Below, in pieces: positions 46,496-58,690 of a stretch of 64,000 nt of DNA. The notes beneath the pieces were generated by a model that saw nothing but the letters and a program-made list of their open reading frames with translations, was not told the DNA's origin and searched no databases. Source of the stretch: Imbricaverruca yamaguchii (taxonomy: Eukaryota > Arthropoda > Thecostraca > Neoverrucidae). The DNA lies in NCBI GenBank assembly GCA_034440575.1, contig JAOTOL010001457.1:1055458-1119457 (forward strand). Reading direction: 5' to 3'. The position numbers and the translations under genes are program-made. Every line of letters starts with the position of its first letter. Within the stretch, counting starts at the first letter, position 1.

Positions 46496-48599
46496 ACCCA
46501 ACACGGATCGAATTGCACGCCACGACCTGGGAATCGCCGAGGCCAGCCGGCCGTTCAGCCGGCCGGCCAGTCGGCCGGCTGTCGACTCGGCAGTCGACGT
46601 CTCTGACGAGCGCGGCGGGCCGTCATCGCGTCTCCTGTCGACGGCCGCGTCACCGGCGCGATTTGGGGCTCACGAATCGATGCGGAGCCGTTAGGCGAGC
46701 CGGGAGTTACCGGGCGGCCGGCCGGCCACCTGCCGCTCACCGGCGGCCGGCCACAAGGTGCGCCCGGCACGCGGGGCCCGACACAGCGCGCTCGGCCCGC
46801 CGCCCCCGACCCACCGCCCCGGCCGCACCTGCCGCCGCTGACTGCCCGCGTCAGAATTTCATGAGGGCCGACTAAGTCATGGCTGGGTAATGGCTATCGC
46901 CTCGTTAGCGCGGTCGGCGCGATTAGGCTGTCGACCGGGGGCGGGGCGGCGCGCGGCCGACCTCCGCCCGCGCTGTTGGTGTTCCATCCAAGTGGCGGCA
47001 AGTGATCGGCCGCCAAATTGGACTGCGCTGTTGATCGGCGCTCGGTCGGAGCGCAAGTTAGTCGGCCCGGCCGCCCGTGCAAATCCCCGCATGTTACGAC
47101 AGCGTTATTCACTTTATGTCTCGTCGTATCGACGGTGATAGGGCCGAACAAGTTTCCGTTCCGGTAGTAATGTTTCAGACTCAATAAAGGCCAGCCACAC
47201 AAAGACACCCCGGCATGCAACAGCGCACGTGCATAAATGATATTGGAAATAGCCCCGTGGCCCCGCTCGGTTCAGTGAAAGATTACATTGCGTATGCACG
47301 CCATGTGACGGTCTTGATGAATTTGGGTTCAGGAGGAATGGCTGCGCGCTGTGGGTACATATCCGTGCATACGTGTTTTCAACACGCAAATTAAGTCGCC
47401 GGACAACACATGTCAGCGTCTTCATCGCGCACGGATGCGGCAAACGACAGAACAACGCCAGCAAAAAGAGCATTTGCAGCGGCCGCCGGAGCTGGACTTC
47501 TTGGGAGCAGCCTGCGTTCAGTAGCGAGGTGCTAAAGCAGATAATGATTGCCGACCGCAGGAGGGCGTGCCCCACACCAGGTGTGTATCCTACACCAGGT
47601 GGGTGTCGCACACAGGGTGGACCATTCAACACACGCCGGCCAGCTACTTCTGCCTCAACCAGTTCACCTGGCTGCCAGGCCGACACTTAGCACGGCGGAT
47701 AATGCGCTCATTGAGAACAATATACTACAAATGAACACATATATAGGATATGCCTAGCAGTTCACTCGTCCTAAGTAATGGATGGATTATTCTGTCCAGT
47801 CGGCATCGAACATTGCCCTCACAATTTACACAGGAATCAATCGATGTTTGCACGAAAATTTAGCCAGGGACTAGGGATAGTTCTTTTGTGCCGTTTAATA
47901 CCATATAGTGCACTTCCTTTTCAATGGAAAAAAATGGCCGCGGCCTGTAATTTGATGGCTAAATGAAGGTTTGTGTCTAGGGTAGCATGGACCCGAAATA
48001 ATTGCCTGACGCCCATACCCATATCTATTTCTCGACTTCCCTGATGAACAACATGAACAATGGTTTCAGAGTTCTGACGTGGTGTATATTGCACACTAAA
48101 ATCCGCTCCGGTGGACACGGCGACAAAAGTGTACTTTATCTCGTATGCTCGATCTCGTGTTCGCAGAACAGAGTGGGAGCTCCAGTTATGAATCACACGC
48201 CACGAGTCGATTGGTGACTGTTTGAAACAGACCGACACGTGGTGTCAGGGTTTGGGAACGGTTGCAACATCACTGCACATGGGATTGCGGTGTGCCCGTG
48301 TGGCGTAGCGAAGGGAGGTTCTGAAGCAGACGCTTAAGCGCGGGGCAACACAGGGCTATGCAGAAAATTATCCCTCGTGTTGATCGGACAAAAATTGATA
48401 ACTGCTCTTCTTCTCTAACAGAATGGCATACACAATGTCAGAGTGAATTTGTCCATAACACACTGTACCGCATCCTCCACCCAATGATTCGTTTGGTGTG
48501 CGTAGAGGAAGAGTAAGGTGAACAATTTGAGCAGAACGGATCCGTACTGCGCGGTTTATTGTTTGCTCTCAATGTGTTTCCATTTCGGTAGGTTCCGCT
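46496..48599. other. GC-rich island, no recognised gene
   Basis: From about 46500 to 47080 the sequence is very GC-rich, with several CCGGCCGG-type words and overlapping open frames on both strands. A reverse-strand frame at 47114-47686 (190 codons) shows no domain. The part after 47700 is empty. Confidence 0.4.
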
Positions 48600-48808
48600 C
48601 ACATTCTGCTCCCGAATCGCTTGTAGCCTGCCGGTGCTGACCGGTTTGTTGTTGTAGCCTGCCGGTGCTGACCGGTCTGTTGTGTAGCCTGCCGGCGCTG
48701 ACCGGTCTGTTGTTGTAGCCTGCCGGCGCTGACCGGTCTGTTGTTGTAGCCTGCCGGCGCTGACCGGTCTGTTGTTGTAGCCTGCCGGTGCTGACAGGTC
48801 TGTTGTCA
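48600..48808 (+). repeat. 31-bp tandem repeat, about six copies
   Basis: Units of GTAGCCTGCCGGCGCTGACC plus GGTCTGTTGTT, with T/C changes at one position and small length changes. Confidence 0.9.
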
Positions 48809-49649
48809 TGCGATCGGAGAGCGATGATACTCCAGTAAGCAAACAGGCAATTTCATTCCATATTTAAATCATGAACATATCAAAGCAGGTTCGGCGCCCA
48901 ATAACAACCAATCAAGGATGAAACGCCAGCAACATATTAGGTGGTTACTAGCACAACAATGAATTCCAATATGGTAAACCCTTTGCTGTGGATATAGATA
49001 ATCAAAAGAAGAACATATAATTATAATATACATATAAAATATACGAAAAAATAACTTTATGGAATAATAAGAATAACAATATAAAAGCAAAATCCAAGCA
49101 CATCCCATAAGCAACGTTCTGACATAAAACGGAAGCTGCGCTTATAATGCAAAGCGAGGTGTTTTGGCGGATGACTACTGGCTCGTTGCACGGGTAAGAT
49201 TGTGGGTCGGCCACGATAATACGACAACGTGTGTCTGGGCGTGAACGCAGCCGCACCTCCGATGGCCCGAGACGCGTGTAGTCGACACCCTGTCAACACT
49301 GCTGACGCTAATAGTCGGTGGTTTGATGATTTATTGATGTATTTAGATTGCATGTCATGTGTGTAATTATTCCACCGTTTCCCCGTCTAGATGAATGGAG
49401 CGCAGCACGTTCTTCCAGGTCGGTGTGCGAATGAGTTCGCAGTACACCGAAGGAGCACTGCTTGAAAGATGATTACTTTTGGGGCAACCAGTACTAACAC
49501 AAGTTAGTCCTATCTAGGATGGTCCAAGCCCTTGTCTAGAAAGCCTTGATTTAAACTCCAAACGCTTCGTCAAACGCTTCGGCTTAACAGCCTGGAAGCG
49601 AGAAGAAAACGCTGATTGCCCACTGGATCTGCACCACTTAAATACGCGT
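48809..49649. other. no recognised gene
   Basis: AT-rich at 48990-49100, otherwise mixed. No gene is recognised. Confidence 0.4.
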
Positions 49650-50345
49650 CCTGGACGGGGGGGGGGGGCGAAACCCGCCCGCCCCTCCAGTTTTTCGTAG
49701 ATAACTCCAGATTTTACCGGCCGATGCACGCAATTGTTTGTGTACCTGCATAAAAATGAACGGCACGTTGTTTAAAGTAAGTAAACGAAAGTCGACCGAT
49801 TTTTTTTCGAGTTAGGCATCGATAAGTTACAAAAAATCCTCAGCGCCAAACCACAAATATCGCCACTGATGCGCTTCCTGTATATTGGCAAAAAGGAAAT
49901 GTTCTTGGCAACACTAGCGAGTTGTTGGATGTATATTGTTATGCTACATTGTTTTAAAGTCATGTCAGGTCACCGAGGTCAAGTCAGGTCAAGTTTATGA
50001 CAGGTTAACACACTAGAAGAGTGGAGGGCGAATTCCGCCTTCCCATGCGATTTATCGTACACAACTCTATATTATACGGGCCGATATGCGCCATTTTTGC
50101 GTACCTGCTTAGAAATGTCAGGCACATTGCTTAAAGCAAGACAAATAAAAATCGGCCGACAAGTCTTTAAGTTATGGACCGTTAAAGTTTCTTTTTTTAA
50201 TCGCAGCGCCAGACCACAAAAGTCGGCGCTGATGCGCTTCCCGTAAATTAGCAAAAGGAAAATGTTCTTGACAACACTAGCGACTTGTTTGATGCATATT
50301 ATTATGCTGTATAATTTAAAAGTCATGTTAGGTCACCGAGATCAT
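49650..50345 (+). repeat. direct duplication of a ~340-bp segment
   Basis: 49650-49995 and 50020-50345 are diverged direct copies sharing, in order, CGCCC-type hairpin heads, GGCCGAT, GTGTACCTGC/GCGTACCTGC, GATGCGCTTCC, AAATGTTCTTG and CACTAGCGA, and ending GTCATGT(C/T)AGGTCACCGAG. The pair may be two copies of one unclassified element. A third G-rich head of the same type occurs near 50906 without a clear matching body. Confidence 0.8.
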
Positions 50346-51899
50346 CATGTCAGGCTAATGGAACCAAACTTGGTCAACTGGAATGTTGTCGTAAATGGAA
50401 ATGACTGTCATGCGACTGATGTTACTTTGCGTGTTACTCCCCACACATCCGGAAATCTACTGTATGTCATTGTGTGCCTAAGCGTTTCTATACTTTATTC
50501 ATGTATTTCACTCCTTTCTTTGCGAAGCCGATTGTGCCGAGCCGCCCAACGGAACTGTCAGGTAGGCAGCCTGGTTCCGGTAACTGGAGCAGGTAATGAC
50601 CTGATAAAGTGCTTCCATATCGGTGACCTGAGGTCAAATGGCGGATCTGGCATATGTATTGCATCATTAGTTATGTCCAAAACATCATTAATCCCAATTT
50701 TGGAGTATTTAAACACAATCACAGTGATCCATAACAATGACAAGTGAAGCCACACAAAACCATAACATTTTGCCATTTTGACCTCATTTGACCTTGAAGG
50801 CACTGACCTAAGGTCACGAAATTTGTACACAATTGTGCTAACTATCGTGCCCATCCACCCTGCGAATTTAGTTGATCTAGCCTTAATGGGAGCCGAGATC
50901 TTAGGGGGCGGAGTCCGCCCCCCTCCAGTGCGCGTAACTTTCAGAGGCCCTTCAGAGCGCGTGTTAAAATACACTTGAACGCATACGCATACTGCAACTT
51001 ACTTTGCCGCTAAATTACTGCCAACAAACATAGAATGCAAACATTTGGCTGCCATAAAAGATACCGTGGAGTTTACTATTATACGTCGATGTATTTTATA
51101 AGGAGTGGTAGGGTGGATCAAGGTGTAATCCTACACCAATTCCTGGTGGGGCGCACTATGTGTTTGGTCATGACGGATATTGGTAAGAAGGTGGAAGGGA
51201 TATTGACGCATTGGCAAATAATGTTGCTGAACGAGGGAGAGGTGTGTTCTACACTACCGTTGAATGTTTGGTGGGTCCATAGATACGGTTTGTGGTCGCA
51301 TGGGCCGCACAATCAGGAAAATAGCTACGTCCCTGGTTACCCAACGACTGCCGGATGGTTACTTTTTCTCAAACAAGCCCTTCGTCCCTATGTTTGTGCC
51401 ATAGCCACTGCGAGCTGTCCGACGCTCGGTAAAGCTTGCAGTGTCTTCAAGCCGGCGCACTGAGTAGTGTGTTGCAAAATACCAGCCTCCAGCCCTGGAT
51501 AGTTGATAGGATGCCGCCATGCGGAAATTATATGTGCAGTTTTTCACTGCTTATGTGACGTTAAAAATGTACGCCTTCGCGAGGCAAGTGACACATAGCG
51601 TAGCTCGTGCTTCCAGGACTTCATATGACTCTTTGGATGGATGCACTCCTATGACTTAATCTGCGTCTTGGCGCCCCGTGCCACGATGTGATATGATAGC
51701 CAGGACTGGCAGGTAGGTCAATCCTGGCACTCAAACTTATTGCCAACGAAATAAATACACCGTCGATAGTCGAGATTGACAGGGGAGACCGAGGCTATAT
51801 AATGCACGGAATGGTCAATGAAACAACATTTTCTCCAGAAGTATGAAGCCGGTTGCCATGGCTACCACACATGCTGCTATGGGCACCCTCTTCTGGGAG
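50346..51899. other. no recognised gene
   Basis: Contains a hairpin GGGGGCGG/CCGCCCCC near 50906-50924 and an unassigned + strand frame of 142 codons at 51035-51463 without a recognisable domain. Confidence 0.4.
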
Positions 51900-52605
51900 G
51901 GTCTATAATGCCCACTTTTATTAACGACCATCTCAGTAACTACCGCACCGATTTCCATGAAAAGGGATCTAAAATCAACTTCGATATCGATTTTGGGTCC
52001 ATTCAGTAATTCCTATCCGATATAATGAGGTAGCAAGCCACGAAATGAGGGATTAAAATTTGATTTGCTCGATGAACGAGCTACGAAAGTAATTTACAGA
52101 ATTTCGCCAAACACACTAATTAATGCCTTCACGGTGTTAAATCAGTTGCAGCAGTTAAGAGAAAATCAAAATTTTAATTATGAAATAGACTCCTAATAAT
52201 GAAGTTAGCACAACCGTAAACCAAGCTTTCAGTCATCCTACATATCTATCACACATCTTGAATTGAATCGTGTCGTAACACATCTCTAATTTAATTGTGA
52301 TGCGATGGATTTATACGTTCCATATGCCATTTCTTCTCTTAACTGCCTCACATAATCTAATACGGTGAAAAGGCATTGATCAGTATGTGTTCGGCTCAAT
52401 TCTGTAACTTGCATTTGTAGATCGTCCATCGGGCGAGTCTCGAATTTCAATCCATCATTTCGTGGCTTTCTTCCCATTTATGTTAGTTGGAAATGACTCA
52501 CATGGCGCAAAATCGATGTGGAAGTTTATTTTACGCCATTTTCATGAAAATCGGTGCAGTAGTTACTATGATCGTCCATCTGGCATTTTCACTTGTAATT
52601 ACAGC
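51900..52605. mobile_element. large imperfect palindrome (fold-back element)
   Basis: Arms of about 265 bp at 51900-52165 and 52335-52605 are reverse complements at roughly 70-75% by eye. Shared landmarks from the outside in are AATGCC, AGTAACTACCGCACCGATTT and CATGAAAA, TCATTTCGTGGCTT, TTACAGAATT and CAGTTAAGAGAA. The loop is about 170 bp. A further half copy of the outer arm lies at 52710-52770. Long arms with a short loop suggest a fold-back transposon; no target duplication or protein is visible. Confidence 0.7.
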
Positions 52606-53980
52606 GCTTCAACGTGATTTGGGGGCAATTTAAAGACATTTTAAGGAAAATATTCATCATGGTTGTAGGTCAAACTACTACATTAATTAAAAGATATCTA
52701 TTATTGCACTTTTCATCGACATGTACTTCGTAATTACTGAGATCGTCCATCGAGCAAAAAATTGGGCATTTTAGACCCTTCCTCCATTCCCGCGGCAAAA
52801 ACAAGCTCAAGTCCTTTCGATCGGCGGGTGCGGAATGGTGACGATTTGACATATTTTTGGGTCGAAAGCATAGGTTCATTGCCTGTGCTTTCCACTAAAT
52901 TTCCAATCGTACGCCCACTTGCCAACTTTTTAGGTGTCTATTATCACTACCATGATTTCTCAGCTTTTCAACGGTGAAATTATTTTATCGTTTGCCGGTA
53001 CGCTATGCTCGCAATGTTGCATACCATGTTGCAGCCTACACCGGAAAGCCTGTGAAGTAAATTGATACAGACTGCATCAATTCAATAAGCCTGTTTTAAC
53101 GTTTCGTGAACTGGTAATGCAATACAATAACTACAGAATTGCCTATTTATATTAGGGTGTTTGCTAAAACTGTTTCAATATAATCCTATACAATATTTAT
53201 ACGGGAATTTATCACCTGACGGAAAGGACTGAACGAAGGAAAAGGTGCAACTGCGGAATGAACGTTTGCGCATTCCTTAAATGGCATTTATAATTAGCTA
53301 TGGCAGCCAGTACCCAAAAGAGTATTTGTACTGCAAAGGTGAAACATGGACCTTTCAGTTGGGGTAGCGTAATGTTACCTATGAATATCATATTATATTT
53401 ACCTTGCCTTTTATAAACTTACCCCATCGTCAGCAACAACTTGGTCCTATAGCGGAATAAGTTGATGGACTAGTAGTTGCGCGATGTTTGGCTTTCTTGT
53501 GGAAAGCCAAGAGAATGCCACGACAAAAATGTTGGAGGTGATACTAGAAGGTTTAGGCTTGACATAGGTGTGGCTATCTCCTCACTATCATTCCAAAGCG
53601 ATGAGTTATTTTTAGTTTCGTCAAAATTGCATCAACTGGACTCAGTCTCCCCTACTAGGTCGTTAAATGCTACCTTCAATGAACGGACATGACAGTATTC
53701 CATTATAATTATGCTCTTTTTACTTGCCCGCTACAGATCGACTCACATTCTTGTGTGAATTCCGGAAGGTAAGAGCCGTTGCCAGCCCGTGTCGCAGAAA
53801 GGCGACCTCAATTTTCTATACCAATGCTCTGGATGCATATTCGAGACTACTTTAAGGAGGAGGCAGTGGACGACACAGCATGAGCGCTGTCGGAGAGATA
53901 CAGAAATACGAAATGAGCCAGCAGACATGAAAGGAACGTGAATAGAATACGGTTGATTTTACCACTACTAATGTGATATC
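52606..53980. other. no recognised gene; part-copy of the palindrome arm
   Basis: At 52710-52770, ACTTTTCATCG, ATTACTGAGATCGTCCATCG and TGGGCATTTT repeat the outer arm of 51900-52605. The rest is AT-rich and empty. Confidence 0.45.
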
Positions 53981-54370
53981 TTGCCATACAGTTTGCGCAA
54001 TGACTTGAACCTGTTTGTGGGATGTGATTTTATGACGCAGCAACATACCATAGCTATGTTGTTTTCTTCAATTTGTCACGCGCGTTTGACACCGGGCGAC
54101 ATGGTATCTTTATTAGACTGCATGACTTGTGAACAAGCAATATCATGGGTATTTTTCAGACCTTTTATCCAACCGATGCTTCCGATGGCTAGTACTTTTT
54201 TAGACATGTTTTTACAAGCAGGTGAACCATTGGGGAGCGTACTGAGTGTAGCTTTGCCTGTGGCAGACATTCATGCATTAATGTGGAAAAGGAACTACCT
54301 TATTTCAATCGGCGAGCCCTTTTTGCGAACGAGCCGTCAATATGATGATATTTTCGGGACCATTTGTTGA
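53981..54370 (+). other. 129-codon open frame, unassigned
   Basis: An open frame of balanced composition with a hydrophobic middle (WVFFRPFIQPMLPMASTFL) and MWKRNYLISIGEPFLRTSRQ near the end. It stops just inside the following 30-bp array. No domain, splice sites or homologue recognised; it could be chance. Confidence 0.15.
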
Positions 54371-54757
54371 TGTGGCGCTACTCTGGGACAATCTGTCAAC
54401 GTAATGCTAATCTCTGGACGATCTGTCAGTGTGGTTATACTTTCGAGACGATCCGCCAGTGTGGTGCTACTCTTGGGATGATCGCCAACGTAGTGCTACC
54501 CTCAGGACGATCTGTCAATGTGGTGCTACTCTCCTGACATCAATGTGGTGCTAGAAACCTCTGGACAATCCGTCAGTGTAGTGTTACTCTTGGAATGATC
54601 GTCAACGTAGTGCTACCCTCAGGATGATCTGTCAACATGGTGCTATGTAGTCAACAACTCGGGACGCTATGTCAATGTAGTGCTACTCTTGGTGCGAGCT
54701 GTCAATGTGGTGCTACCCTCCGGACGATCTGACAATGCAGTGTTACTCTCGTATCCT
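54367..54757 (+). repeat. 30-bp degenerate array, about 12 copies
   Basis: Units of the form GTGGTGCTACTCTCGGGACG followed by ATCTGTCAAT, 25-40 bp long, well recognisable but diverged. Confidence 0.9.
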
Positions 54758-55916
54758 CCACATAGTGCGGAGGAAAATTCAGATGGCCATTGATATGTTG
54801 GAAACATGGTGTCACACCACAGGCTTCCGCTCCTGTGCCGTTCAGACTGACGTTGTACACTTGTGTTGCCGCTGATAGTGCGCAAGCCTGGCCACTAAGG
54901 TTCTTGGACCGCCTGCATCATTTCAGTCATCAGTCAGGTTTCTAGGAATGTGGATGGATAGTCGTAATACTTGCATGGGTGCACATCACGTGATACAGAG
55001 TTGCACTATCCGTCTGGAGAACAAGTCATGCAAGAGCTTACATAACATAAGCAACGGGTATGCAACTCTGTGTATCGTAGCTTAAATGGAACATATATAC
55101 ACGTATTGCTGATTTACTGTGATATAATGGTGCCACGGATCGGCCTTGGAGGTATATTTATGACGGCGCTTTCCAGACGGCTAAGCCCACATGTGACGCA
55201 GTGTACAGCACTACACTACATGCCGTACGGGCGTGCTTCGAACCTTCCCAACTAACGGCGCTCCTGTGGAGGCTGGCAATCGTACCTTATCATTTCCACG
55301 TGAAATGTTGGGATTAATACATTCGTGCAAGTTCGCACACAGCCCCAGGCACACAACGCAAGCTTGGGCATTTTCCGCTTTACTTCCCGTATGATTGAGT
55401 ATAAGAGAAACATGCACTGTCATTTAGCTTACGCGCTTCATTTAGTTTGGCTCATAATCACAGACGAAGTCAGCCAGTTTAAAACAAGCCATGTATACAA
55501 ATATCGGTATATGTATTACGACGAAAAATGAGAGCAATGTACCTACCTAGATGCAACATAATGTCACTGACGTGTCGATATCACTTATAAGACAGCACGT
55601 TTCTTACAATGTATTGCACTCTGATGTCATACATCAGCTGTCAGATATCTATATAAAACACATCGCAGATTTCAGGAATTCGGCAGGACGTTGTGTGTCA
55701 GCGTTCAATCCAGCACAGGTAACACGAAAGCACGTCATCAGCCTGAATGCCCGCGTTGGTGTTGTCAGTAAAAAAAAACGAATTGCAAAAGAAAGCAAGA
55801 ATTAATATAATGCTTATGGACATACATTATGAGCACCAAATCATGTTGCCGACGCTGCGCTGGTACAGTTGCCACTTCGAAATTTCCTTGCACTACAGGG
55901 AACCATTATTGGTGCT
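54758..55916. other. no recognised gene
   Basis: No gene, RNA or clear repeat is recognised. Confidence 0.4.
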
Positions 55917-56070
55917 GCGATGTCATCCACGCAGCCAGATGGTGTTGGCAGTGCCGGACATCGCCACAATGTGTTGTCGTGTTGTGACGTCATCCACGCA
56001 GCCAGATGGTATTGGCAGTGCAGGACATCGGTGCAATGTGTTGTCATACTGTGACGTCATCCACGCAGCC
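55917..56070 (+). repeat. 67-bp array, left part
   Basis: Just over two units of a 67-bp repeat (starts at 55919, 55986, 56053). The later units hold a perfect TGACGTCA site (55985-55992, 56052-56059) and all hold GGCAGTGC-type and CAATGTGTTGTC segments. The array is cut by CR1 copy 2 and resumes at about 58550. Confidence 0.9.
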
Positions 56071-58549
56071 ATAAAGACATAAAAACATAAATACATAAAA
56101 GATTAGTGCAATTATGAGCCACAAGGGTCCTTCTTGGTTGTACTCTGTACACTCAACCAGCTGCCCACCAAATCCGTCGATCAGCCCTCCCTGTAATACT
56201 GAAAAGCAAGCCTTCTATTCTTATAATCGTTGTCTATGCTGTTTTTAAAGACGTTCAAGGTGCTGCTACTTACAATAGTTTCTGGAAGCTGGTTCCAGTG
56301 TTCTACTACCCTGTTGGTGAAGAAAGGCTGTCTTAACCTTGTTCGCCTGTGGTTAACTTTAATTTTGAATTGATGACCTCTAATGGCATCATTTCTGTTA
56401 AATACAAACATTTCCCCAAGATATCCCCTCTCCAGACCATGGACAAATTTGAAGACCTCGATGAGATCTCCTCTCAGTCTTCTATATCTAAGTGAAAACA
56501 TATTCAACTTCATCAATCTTTCCTGATATGGCAGGTTGCTTATACCATTAACCATTTTGTAGCCCTCTTTTGTACTCTCTCTAAAAGCCAACAATCTTTT
56601 TCATAGCTAGGAGACCAAGCTTGGATGCAGTATTCCAAATTTGGCCTGACATATGCACGTTAAAGCTTCCCGATGACTTCCCCACTTCTGTATGATACAT
56701 TCCTATTTATTGTCCCAAGCATTCTCAGTGCCCTCTTCCTGGCTTCCTTGGTCTATTCTGATGCCCCCAATTTTGTGTTTAGAATACAACCTAAATCCTT
56801 CTCCTGTTGAGTCACTGATAGCACTTGGCCACCCATCAAGTATGGAGCCTTCATACGCTACTTATCTACATGCATGATTTTGCGCTTATCAAAATTAAAT
56901 TTCATTTGCCACTCTTCGGACCACTTCACCAGTTCGTCTAAGTCTTTTTGCAGCGGGATATGCTCATTTTGACCTGTTATTGCCCCAAAGACCTTAAAAT
57001 CATCCGCAAATATCAAAACCTTACTGCTTAGACCACTTTCAATGTCATTGACAAATATAATGAACAGTAGTGGTCTCAGTACTGACCCCTGGGGGCTCCA
57101 CTAAGAGCATTTTGCCATGATGACTTTGTACCATTTAGCATCACACTTTGTTGTCTATCTGAAAGCCACGACTCTATCCATTTTAAGATGCTACCTGCAA
57201 TACCATGGGCTTGAAGCTGTATCATTAACCTTGTATGGGGTACCTTGTCAAAGGCCTTGCTAAAGCCAAGATATGTTACATCAACCTGATTTCCCTGATC
57301 AAATTGTTCTGTGGCGGAGTTAAAAAAGTCCAAGAGATATGTGAGGCATGATCGCCCTTTTCTAAACCCATGTTGAGTATCTTGAGTCAATCTGTTTCCC
57401 TCCAGATAACTAATTATTATATCCTTGATAATCGATTCGAGTACCTTGCAGACTAGGGATGTGAGACTTACTTGCCTATAGTTTTCAACTTTCCCTCTTT
57501 CTCCTCTCTTGAAAATAGGAACTACATTTGCCCTTTTCCAATCTGTTGGAATTTCAGTTTGTGAAACTGATCTACAAAATATTATACTAAGTGGAAATGC
57601 CAGTTCCTTTTCAGCTTCCCGCAATACCCTAGCATAAATTTAATCAGGTCCTGCTGCCTTGTTTGACTTTATTTTCCTGATGTGATTGAAAACAACATCA
57701 CTATCAATGAAATCAACATCATTTATCAGATCACATGTCACTGAACTATGGTGTACGGTCGGGAGATTGGTCATGTCTTCCAATGTAAACACTGATTTAA
57801 ACTGCTTGCTCAGCTCCTCAACCATCTCAGTATCCTCACCCAATATAGTCCCATTTACATCCAGTGGGCCAATTGTGCTAGAAACATTTCTCAGCTTGTA
57901 TAAACTAAATAACTTTTCGCTGTCCCCATTACAGTTTCTAGCTAAATCCAGTTCTTTTGCTTGCTTTGTTGCTCTGGTTTTTGCTTCACAGTGTCCCTAG
58001 CTTTTCGATGCTCCTTTATATTTGCAATATTTGAAGCTTCCTTAAGCACTCTAAATGCAGCTTTCTTAACCTTAATTGCTTTTATCAAGTCTGGTGTAAT
58101 CCATGCTGGCATTCCTATCCTTCTTTTGCGTCCTTGCTTTTGGGGGACATGTCTAATCTGAATTTCCTTCAAGTAAGATTTGAACTTTTCTCACATTTCA
58201 CAGGCATTTAAATTGGAGAAAAAAATTGTATTCCCATCTTATGGCACTTAAAGTCACTCTTATGCAGTTAAAGTCTGCTCTGTTGAAATTTGGAACCTTT
58301 ACCAAATTATCCTGAATAATTTCCACTACATGTGCCTTGAATCTAACTATGTTATGTTCACTTCTTCCAAGAGTTTCCCCTACAGTCAAGTCTTGGTTCA
58401 AACTTGTCCCCTACAGTCAATACTTGGTTCAAACCAAGTCACTTAAATGTGAGAATACAAGGTCCAAGAATGAGCCATGCCTGATAGGTTCCGTTACAAA
58501 TTGGTGTAAGAACAGGTCCTCTTCGAGGCATTTCCTAAACATTTTGCAT
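56071..58549 (-). pseudogene. CR1/L2-type LINE, copy 2
   Basis: About 2.5 kb, 5'-truncated. On the reverse strand, in order: the end of the endonuclease (VTEPIRHGSFLDLVFSHL, about 58500), a linker with MPAWITPDLIKAIKVKKAAF, RT N-terminal SNKAAGPD, NVVPIFKRGERGKVENYRQV, GFRKGRSCLTYLLDFF, SKAFDKVPHTRL, WLSDRQQSVMLNGTKSSW, the FADD box, and a C-terminal region with YRRLRGDLIEVFKFVHGLE and FFTNRVVEHWNQLPE. The catalytic Asp of motif A has become Gly (GAC to GGC), and frameshifts follow the SGAPRG segment, so it is inactive. A 28-30-bp internal tandem duplication lies at 58378-58436. The 3' tail is an 8-bp AAAGACAT-like repeat at 56071-56100. Confidence 0.9.
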
Positions 58550-58690
58550 GATGGGGAGCGTGGTATTGGCAGTGTCGGACATCAGTACAATGTGTTGTCA
58601 TGTTGTGACGTCATCCACACAGCAAGATGGTATGGTCAGAGCCGGACACCGGCACAATGTGTTCTCATGGTGCCCTCGTGGTCATCTTCA
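58550..58690 (+). repeat. 67-bp array, right part
   Basis: The 67-bp array resumes with TGGTATTGGCAGTGTCGGAC and a TGACGTCA at 58606-58613, then fades out in a worn copy. Confidence 0.85.

Noticed and set aside
46500..47090. GC-rich islands (also 1960-2450, 20290-20780, 24430-25010, 32013-32720, 38800-39130) as genes
   Set aside because: Open frames overlap in all directions as expected from composition, with no recognisable domain in any of them.
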